Below, piece by piece: positions 56,346 to 64,000 of a stretch of 64,000 nucleotides of DNA (positions within the stretch are counted from its first letter, which is position 1; every line of letters starts with the position of its first letter). Under the pieces are notes generated by a model that saw nothing but the letters and a program-made list of their open reading frames with translations, ran no database searches and had not been told where the DNA came from. This DNA comes from Leptodactylus fallax (taxonomy: Eukaryota > Chordata > Amphibia > Anura > Leptodactylidae), in assembly GCA_947044405.1 (NCBI GenBank), contig CAMRHE010000018.1, forward strand, positions 4,464,001 through 4,528,000, in the 5' to 3' direction. A program made the position numbers and the translations under genes.

Positions 56346-56619
56346 TAAGAAAAAAACACCTACTCACCTGTCTCTTGTGCTCCGATGTCTCCCACCGCAG
56401 CCTGGTTCTGCTGCTCTGGTGTTTTCTTCTGGTGGAAGTCCCCACCGCACATGACCACTGAGGTCGCTGACACAGGACATCACAATGCTGTGGGGAAGAA
56501 AACAACGGAGCAGCAGGACTGAAATAAGTTGGAAGACACCGGAGCACCTTCCCCAGCCTCATATTAAAAAAGTGGTTATCCTGGACAACCCCTTTAAGGT
56601 GGCACTTGGGCTTTATTAA
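56346..56619. other. No gene seen
   Basis: Short GC-mixed stretch between repeats; the minus-strand frame 56305-56673 spans repeat boundaries and has no known domain. Confidence 0.4.
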
Positions 56620-57190
56620 AGGGTCTTTCCAGCTCATTTTTATTGATGTTCTATCCTTAGGACAGATTATCAATAAGAAATCAGTTGACTCCCCCCCTGA
56701 TCAGTTGTATGGGGGGTTATGGCGCCTGTTTATATCATACGCTGTCTGTTTATAGTGACCGTGTGATGTAATTACAGTCTTGTCATATAGACATGTATAG
56801 GACGAGGCTGCAGTTACATTACATGGCCGCTATGAGATGAATGACACTATGTAAACAGAGAACTGGTCACGGCGCTTACACAGATACCACGGTTCATTCA
56901 AACAGCTGATCAGTGGGGGTCCTGGGTTTTTGAGCCCCACTGATTAGTTTATTAATGACCTGGAAAACCTTTTAATTAGTTAACATCTGGGGCATTATTA
57001 ATAAGGGGCACTATTTATATAGGGTACACACGGACATTATTAATATAAAGATGCACTTGGGAGTTATTCATTATGGGGGGTTATATCATATATTTTATAA
57101 TTGGGGGTAGCAGCAGGATGAGGGTGCAGGTGAGGACAATGTGGGTCAGATGCCTGGAAAAGTGAGGAGCCAAAAATGTCTGTGTTACAA
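56620..57190. mobile_element. Relative of the retrozyme-hosting hAT element, without the insertion
   Basis: Colinear with 39690-39840 plus 41264-41660: shared TGGCGCCTGTTTATATCAT, AGTCTTGTCA then ATAGAC, TAGGACGAGGCTG, AGTTACATTACATGGCC, CATTCAAACAGCTGATC and GGTAGCAGCAGGATG. It reads straight through the site (about 56772-56785) where the 1.4-kb array sits in the other copy, giving an internal empty-site reference. Confidence 0.85.
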
Positions 57191-57839
57191 ACTTTACAGA
57201 GAAAAGTCACAGCTGGAAGAAGTGGTCATGGCGGTCCAGAGTGAAGAGAAGGGAAATGTGAAGGATTAGTCAGAGACGTCACCTGTAAGTCACAAAATGT
57301 TACTACCCTGTATTCACCTAAATGATAGAGGATAAATACCTGATTGATGGGGGTCTGTCAGCTGAGACCCCCACTGGGTCTGAGAATTGTCCCCCCCCCC
57401 CCACTGGGTTTGAATACAGCCTGACCACAGCTAGGCTGAATATAGGCATGTCATTTGGTGGATGGACGAACCTGCGTGGCTCTCATTCACTTCAATGGGA
57501 GTGCCGAAGATACCCGAAGTCCAGTACTCAGCTATCTGTGGCACTCCTATTATAGAGAATGGGGGCCATGCGGGCTCGTCCATCCACCAAGCAAAAGATG
57601 TATGAAGTTACTTTCATTGTTAATGCCGTGTTGTTGATTTCTGATACTGAAGTAATGCAGTAAGAAGAATTCTTAAAAACTGTTTCATAAGTTTGTGTAT
57701 GTTTATTGTACGACAATAACAGCGGGTGACGCTAACAACATGTAAAGGCAATTTTATAATTTTTTGGGTGGGGGGGGCATTTTTTGATAGTCCGCCTCAG
57801 GCAGCAAAGAGGCTAGGCTCACCACTGCCCCAAACCTAC
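57191..57839. other. No gene seen; repeat-like
   Basis: Contains a C-run (57391-57402), an inverted pair around TGGTGGATGGACGA / TCGTCCATCCACCA (57458-57590), and TCCGCCTCAGGCAGC (57792), all suggestive of further non-autonomous elements. The frame 57322-57555 is not supported. Confidence 0.4.
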
Positions 57840-58222
57840 AGTCAATGTCATTAATAGCTATCTTCAGTGTAAAGAAGAACACGGAGTAGACCCCAACAGC
57901 CCTGATCTATCATCATTGAATTTGTCTGGGATTACATGAAGACACAGAAGGATTTGAACAAGGCTACATTCACAGATGATTTGTGCTTAGTTCTCCAAGA
58001 TGTTTAGGACAAACCTCCTTGTCAAGTTCCTTCAAAAACTATGTGCTAGAAAAATTGATGCTCTTTTGAAGGCAAAGGGTGGCCACACTAAATATTGATT
58101 GAAATTAGATTTCAATTTTGTTCATTCACTTTGCATTTTGTTAATTGACAGAAATAAACTATTAGCACTTTGATATCTGAAAACATTTTTCTACAGCTGC
58201 CTAAAACTTTTGTACAGTACTG
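57840..58222 (+). mobile_element. Tc1/mariner remnant, transposase C-terminus and 3' end
   Basis: The plus strand encodes, with a frameshift, a DPNSPDL-type segment, FVWDYMKTQKDLNKA and a closing GGHTKY stop (to about 58100). It then runs into the 3' inverted repeat ending AAACTTTTGTACAGTACTG, followed by TA (58223-58224). The 5' half is missing. Confidence 0.75.
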
Positions 58223-58224
58223 TA

Positions 58225-58470
58225 TACTTATTACATTTCTGGCCATTATATAACTTGAATTATGCATTTTTAGCAGTTTTCCTCTCTATATGCCGTGTCT
58301 GAAATTCTCTGTTGTTCCTGAGCTAATGGGCAGAGACTAGCTGCTATGTGTGCTAGATGTCTTCTATAGACATCATATGGATAAAACAGGAAATTCTGCT
58401 CCCTAACTCTCTCTTACTGAGCACCACATTATAGCTACTGAACAGCACTGATGTCCATAAAGCACGTAGG
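58225..58470. other. No gene seen
   Basis: Short AT-rich stretch; no frames or repeat ends. Confidence 0.4.
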
Positions 58471-58475
58471 GTGAC

Positions 58476-59300
58476 TGTGATGAACCGACCCTCAGTTGTA
58501 CATCTTTCTTAGAAATGTATTTTTATTTGCTCATATCAGTCCTCCTCCTGCTTGTAGGAATGTTGTGCTTAAGTTGGGTTTACACTGCTGGACGATACGC
58601 TTCAGTGGTTTTAAGTGTGTATCATGGGAGATGGCCTACTCTAGCCGGCCAGTTTTATTATCCCTGGACATATGTCCATGGGGGAAAGAGGGCCAGTGAC
58701 CTTAAGTTCACCCACAGACACACATCTCTCCCAGCACCTAGGAAGGTACCCATCTCTCCAAGGGCTCTGCAACGGAGTGAGAAGGGGGCTGCCTGGGGAG
58801 GAGGTGTGGGTGGGTTACTAGCCATATGCTGAATGGAGACCTAGATTCTTTGTCACTCAGCAAAGAGGCAGCGAGCAGCTCTAATCTGGTAGAAGATGAG
58901 AGAGCTTGTCCTACTGTGGAACGCAGCATGGGCCTAGCATTGAGGCCTCAATCCTTTTTCTTTGCTCTGGACAGCATGTAGAAGACATGTTTCTGTAACT
59001 CACTGAAGGAAGCGTCCTAGGCCCAAGAAACTGCTGTGGCCTAGAGAAACGGACTACCAGCCTGTGCCGGTATTATTTCTATCTTTTATTTCCCTTTTTA
59101 TTTTTTGTGTGCTGTATTTTACCTTTATCCATAATCTGCTTGTTTAGCCATTGATCTATATCTCTGTATATGTTAATGCTTAGTACCGACCCACTTGGGT
59201 TAATAAATATATAAAATTTAAAAAGCTTGTCTTGGTGTGAGGTAATTGAAGCAGCCTCAGGTGTGCTGAACGTGGGTTCGACAGGACGGGATACTTCACA
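58476..59300 (+). mobile_element. Solo LTR of an LTR retroelement
   Basis: An 825-bp segment begins TGTGATGAACC and ends ACTTCACA (TG...CA with short inverted TGTGA/TCACA tips). It is flanked by a perfect 5-bp duplication GTGAC (58471-58475, 59301-59305). A polyadenylation signal AATAAA lies at 59202-59207, about 100 bp from the end, which sets the plus orientation. No internal retroviral or Gypsy genes are present, so it is a solo LTR left by recombination. Whether the parent was an endogenous retrovirus or a Gypsy element cannot be told from the LTR alone. Confidence 0.8.
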
Positions 59301-59305
59301 GTGAC

Positions 59306-60197
59306 ATACACAACTTACTACTGTAGTACCATGTTTGTGTGTATATCTTCTTATCTATCTTGCCTTTGTCTCTTTCTCCCTTCTCATTCTCCCATCTCTG
59401 TAGGCATTTATACACACATCTGATATGTCAATAAGTTTATGTTCTGTCTTTGGAGACAGATTTAGTAGTGATTTCATAGTGAATGTCAGTTATGCACGTT
59501 AATAAGTTCATTTGCTTGTACTAATTTCCTATGCAAAGTTTGATAAAAAGTTAGTGAACATGTAAAGCCCAGAGGGGTTAAAATTATGAACCTACAGTTC
59601 TTAGTCTGGAATGAACTAGATTATTTATCCTGTCCTGGTACAAACAATGATTTTTTATGAATTTAAAGCAGGCCCTGCTGAGAATAATGTCTTTGTAGTC
59701 TACATTTATTTTATTTGCTCTAAATGAGTTATACTGTATGGCAACTGTTTAAACGAAAACATATTTGATCCTTCTTTACCAGGAACATTGTATTAAGGTA
59801 ATCTGGCAGCAGCCATGAAATGTAGTCCAGCATAAACATTACATTGGGAGTCTGAGTACAGTCTAATGGCAGAAGTAAGTAATAAAATGAGTAAAGACTT
59901 ACGGCTGAGATTAGATTTATTAGATTTATTACATTACAAGTCCCCTAACAAAAATCAAATATATTGTAGCCAAACATATCATTAACACTTTGTCTGTATT
60001 ATAGAATATTTCTAAGCATGGTTATGTATATTCTAGTCATTTCTGAATAATAGGAATGCTAGATATAAACATATTGCCACAGATCTATAAAACGATTGTC
60101 ACTGGTGTATGAAATCTGGCAACTAGTCAGGTAGTCTGCCTTTACATACAGTTGTGAAAAAAATAGCCATTGTAAAGAACTCACTGAATTGATTGTG
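59306..60197. other. No gene seen
   Basis: AT-rich, single-copy-looking sequence without frames or repeat ends. Confidence 0.45.
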
Positions 60198-60200
60198 TTA

Positions 60201-60419
60201 GGTTGAGGCCCCACATTGCGGAAACGCAGCTTTTTTTGTTGCAGATTTTGCTGCGTTTTTTTTTAGCAAAAACCAAGAATGGCTACAAAATGAATGGGAA
60301 ATATATAGGAAGCTCTTATACTTCTACCGTCTGCTCAATGCACTCCTGGCTTTGGCTCAAAAAACGCAGAAAAATCTGCAGCAAAAGAAGCTGTATTTCC
60401 GTAATGTGGGGCCTCAGCT
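60201..60419. mobile_element. Harbinger-like MITE, well preserved
   Basis: 219 bp from GGTTGAGGCCCCACATTGCG to AATGTGGGGCCTCAGCT, nearly perfect inverted ends, flanked by TTA (60198-60200, 60420-60422). TTA/TAA duplications fit PIF/Harbinger. Related to 20168-20361. The frames across it are not genes. Confidence 0.75.
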
Positions 60420-60422
60420 TTA

Positions 60423-60950
60423 TAAAGGATTCCTCCATTGCACCAAGTAATTTTGTGAAACTGATGCAGTAAGATGCTTCCTCTGACAGCCATAGGAACA
60501 TCTGCTAAGGTGGGGAATAGAAGTGCAGAGCAGGCCAGAAAGATGCTAGTAGGGGGGGATTCTATTATTAGGGGAACAATCCGGATTGTTGAATTTTTCC
60601 ACACCTCCATCAGATGGCAATGAATAGATTTGCCATTGGTAACAGTGGGGACTAGTTATTTATCACTGACCCAATGATACCACTGCTCCTGTCTGTCTGT
60701 CCATCATGTTCTGTACTGCTGCAGCTACTACTATCCCTACATAGGCATACATCTTCCATCTTGTCATCATGTTCCATACTGAACTGCTGCTGCTGGGAAC
60801 TCATCCTGTCTAGCACAGGGTAAATATAATGGACCTGAAAAAAAAAATTTTGATAGCCTTTTTGATAAAAATAAAAAATCATTACTTCTTCACTTTCAAG
60901 GACATTCACTAGCATTTGTAGTAGTGGCGGTGAAGGTGGAGCACAATATA
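60423..60950. other. No gene seen
   Basis: Mixed sequence; the minus-strand frame 60652-60963 has no recognisable domain and I do not consider it coding. Confidence 0.4.
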
Positions 60951-61135
60951 CAGTATATGACACTGTGCCAAAGTTTTAGGCATGCATGGAAAAAAATGCT
61001 GCAAAGAAAAAATTCTTTCCAAAATAGAAGTGTTAATAGTTTACTTATCAATTAACAAAATGAAGCGAATGAGCAAAAGAGATCTAAAATTAAATCAATA
61101 TTTGGCGTGACCACCCTTTGTCTTCAAAGCAAAAT
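60951..61135 (-). mobile_element. Tc1/mariner 3' end remnant
   Basis: CAGTATATGACACTGTGCC then AAAGTTTTAGGCATGC, matching the 3' terminal region of the elements at 51297 and 57840 (shared CAATTAACAAAATGAAGCG and ATCAATATTTGGCGTGACCA). It breaks off where the transposase tail should start. Confidence 0.65.
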
Positions 61136-62932
61136 AAATCATTCTAAAATAATACGTTTTATCTACTTTTATGTTATTTATGGTGTACATGGGTTATCAA
61201 GGATAGGACATCACATCTATTGTTCAGATGGCAATGCTACAGCTCAGTCCCATTCAAATGAATCAAACTGAACTGCAGAAAGACTATGTGACCAACGGAC
61301 GTGATGTCACTTTCTGAGAAGAAAAATGCAACCATGGTTCCTAATTCTGGATAACCTATTTAAAAACTAAATAAAATAGTATTAAATAAGGTTTGGTCCA
61401 CATCTGTAGCATCACTCCTATGACAGAACAGATAAACTAGATGGATGATGAAAACAGATTCATTATAGAATGGACTCTAACAGACCCAGTGGTTATAATG
61501 TGGGCAAGTTGGGTTTGCGTTTTTCTGTGCATCATTTTCCCATAAAACAAAAGCAGAACTTGCAGCACCATTTCATTCAGTATTTTTGACAGAATGTGCA
61601 ACGGAGGCTCCTGATGGAACCTCCAACACAGATGTAAAGTAACCTAAAATTATTTTATATCCATTTACTACTTAAAGATAACGAAAGTTATCAAGTAGTT
61701 AAACATTAATAAGATATAATTATTAATCTTATTCTAACATTCACACATTTTTCCTTTTAGTGGAACCAATACCTCAATAAAGTAATAGTAATAAAAGAAA
61801 ATTTGGTTTCAGGCCCAAATCCATCCAATACTGTCGAAAAAACAACTTTGAAACAGGTCTAAAGAAGACAGACAGTTGTGCTTGTCTCTAAGTTGCATCT
61901 TGTGTTTCCTTGGAACCTTCTACAAATTTTATTGTAAACATAACCAGGATCTTTTCTCTTATGGACAGTCACTATACTTTCTCATTGGCTACAAGGTTTC
62001 AGATAGTGGGTAAATAAAGCACTGCCTGTGAGAAGCTGAATGAGACCTCACACCATGATCTCCAAATTTACACAGAAATAGTGATACCAAATTTATCTGT
62101 TTCTTCAAACTTATATTTCAGTATAACACAAAAGAGAATGCCATAACAAAATATTTCTATTAAAAAGCCAGTGAATTAAACATGTTTGCAAAATATTTAC
62201 AGCTTTCTCAGTCTATGAAGAATTGTTTACAACATTACATGGTCTTTGTGAAGCAGGGAAGCACGTAGATAATGAAGTTCCCCCATCCCTAATTTCCCAA
62301 CTTTTCCTAGCTAACATAATAGTTTACTTGAATAAAAAGACCATAAGAGAAAGAATTTGCCCAGCATTGAATACATACAATAACAATAATACAACAAGAA
62401 CTGCTGGCGTGATAAAAAGAAACCTCTTCAATGAAACCAAAACATATATTAATCACTAAGAGGCATAAGCATTGACATGCAAGTAATGGGCAGCCATTAA
62501 ATTAACATTGTTACGTGTTGAAAAAGTAAATAAATTCCTGCTCCTGCGATCTTGTGCCAAGTATTTGATAAACTGCCTTGTCAAGACAAGTTAGAGTGGT
62601 TAGGCTTCATTAGTAAGTCTAGTATTTGTGGTTCCCCGATGTACAGGAGCATATTGAACACAAACTATCAGTTCTATAGGATTGTTCTTTTAGCAGGAAA
62701 TACGCAAATACACACCTGCAACTATTATGTATCTTTATTTTTATGCAACATATATGTATATAGAAGACTATAATAACAGATAATACCTCTAAGTATTATA
62801 TATAATTATATTGTTTAATACAATTATGGGCTCTATTATAAACGTACAGTATATTTTATGTGTGCATGAATGTTTCCTGTAGTGTAATACAGTTGAGAAG
62901 AAATAAGTCACCCCAGACATTCAGAGCCACTT
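61136..62932. other. No gene seen
   Basis: AT-rich single-copy-looking sequence. The frames 62223-62459 and 62552-62773 are short, have no recognised domain and no splice-site support that I can judge. Confidence 0.45.
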
Positions 62933-62950
62933 ATTCATGCTGGTTATTTT

Positions 62951-63043
62951 TTTTCAATTCAAAGCTTATTGATTTTCAAAAAGACAAAAAATACAGTGAA
63001 AACAGATAGCTGCAAAGGCAGCATCAACATTTTATACTGGAAA
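62951..63043 (-). mobile_element. 93-bp truncated LINE insertion with 18-bp duplication
   Basis: The octadecamer ATTCATGCTGGTTATTTT occurs perfectly at 62933-62950 and 63044-63061. The 93 bases between start with TTTT and, on the minus strand, end TTTTTGAAAATCAATAAGCT then TTGAATTGAAAA, which resembles an L1-type LINE 3' end with a short A tail. It is therefore a strongly 5'-truncated retroinsertion on the minus strand. The duplication is directly visible; the L1 label is from resemblance. Confidence 0.7.
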
Positions 63044-63061
63044 ATTCATGCTGGTTATTTT

Positions 63062-64000
63062 ATATACATCCTGAAGTAATACAAGATACAGAGTAATAGT
63101 TTCTATGTAAAGCTTGGATAGAAAGATTGTCGGTGGAAAACAGAAAATAGTTTAGGTCACATGTACACAACCAGAGCTGTGTGTAGAGAGCCTGAACAGC
63201 AATAAATGTAACCAAACTTTGCCTCTGTATGGGACTATTTTATAAAAGTATTCTCTTTTAGTAACAATGATCTATAACATGGTAGATGCGATACATTAAT
63301 CTGTTGAATTCACATTCAAAAAAAGTCCTTCCACAGGAATCAGAGGCATAAAAAGTTACCGTAGGGCCCCACAGACTTCTTTGGTGCGATGTTATGGCTG
63401 TAGAAAATATAGTTATAATACAATTGGGAATTAGGATTAGCATATTTTTGCCTTATTTTATTAATTTTAGACATCCTAGCCTGTGCACTTCCATTTTTCC
63501 TTTGGGGTGAGCATGGATCTCACAAGACTTCATTGTCTATAGGCAAACAAAAAGAAAGGATAAAAGGAACAGGGAACACTCCAAGGACATTGTGCAATAT
63601 TTCTCTTTAATATCCAATTCACAACTTCACAAACATTTAAAATTGACCCCTGTAAAGAGGTAGACTTGTTAACTGTATATAATGTCATGGATTGGATAAT
63701 AAAGGGCAATATTGCACAGTATCCTCAGAGAGCCAGCCATTCCTTTTAGCCTTGCTTGATGTCTACTTGATATCAATGATTGAAAATAACCAAACTGTCT
63801 GCCGATTTCTGTAATATATTCTGTTATATGCTCATTGTTCATACCAGCTTACATCATATCTGTCTTTTATTTTACTCCCATTTATGTACAAGTTAATTGA
63901 ATATTTACAAAGCTAAGTATGTTGTCATCCTTGAATTAAATAAAGAGCAATACCCATTGACTGTAATTAACACATTGCTGGAGACAGTGAGATCACTTTT
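63062..64000. other. No gene seen
   Basis: AT-rich. A CAGAGGCATAAAAAG word at 63341 followed by GTAGGGCCCCACAGAC resembles a hAT-type end without a partner. No supported coding frame. Confidence 0.4.

Noticed and set aside
62223..62773. Two short frames that might be exons
   Set aside because: No recognisable domain, AT-rich codon use like the surroundings, and no splice or conservation evidence available.

Overview
This window looks like intergenic or intronic DNA from a vertebrate with a large, repeat-rich genome, most likely an anuran amphibian. That is an inference from the repeat mix: several Tc1-like families, hAT elements with CAGTGGCGTAAC-type ends, Helitrons, L2/CR1-type LINE tails, Harbinger-like MITEs and hammerhead-ribozyme retroelements. 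I found no host exon, tRNA or rRNA. The only intact long reading frames are two Tc1-like transposases.

Layout. 1-1241: right end of a hAT-like element. 2247-2884: an almost pure C/G tract, possibly an assembly problem. 4367-4938: Harbinger-like MITEs. 5485-9597: two head-to-tail Helitron units on the minus strand; a hAT element (6823-7448) and a full-length Tc1 copy (7940-9588) sit inside them. 11237-12345 and 13381-14573: non-autonomous elements swollen by 30-bp minisatellites. 15052-16615: L2/CR1-type LINE fragment. 20722-27192: a 6.5-kb hAT element with an 8-bp target duplication, a broken BED-finger transposase, a nested LINE tail and a nested deleted Tc1. 27213-28815, 36373-37950 and 43972-45077: three decayed Tc1 copies. 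38716-41731: a hAT element carrying a tandem 310-bp repeat array. 45078-47833: a second Helitron pair on the plus strand. 49790-50130: hAT-like MITE. 52860-55219: a Penelope-like element interrupted by the second full-length Tc1 copy. 55250-57190: minisatellite and hAT-related remnants. 58476-59300: solo LTR. 62951-63043: a 93-bp truncated LINE insertion.

The standout is 39840-41260. Three and a half direct 308-310 bp repeats are followed by an inverted segment, and the whole is bounded by a 10-13 bp target-site duplication. A related uninterrupted site is visible at 56761-56790. Each complete repeat carries a type I hammerhead ribozyme motif: CTGATGA, stem II, GAAAC, palindromic stem III, GTA and a long stem I. 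The direct array stops within one base of the predicted self-cleavage site. I read this as a retrozyme, a small non-autonomous retroelement spread through self-cleaved RNA, inserted with an inversion.

The rest is a record of nested transposition. The hAT element at the same Helitron position, with the same target duplication, in copies about 40 kb apart shows that it has been copied as Helitron cargo. The two Tc1 copies are nearly identical and the same length (1649 bp), and are the youngest insertions whose order can be established.
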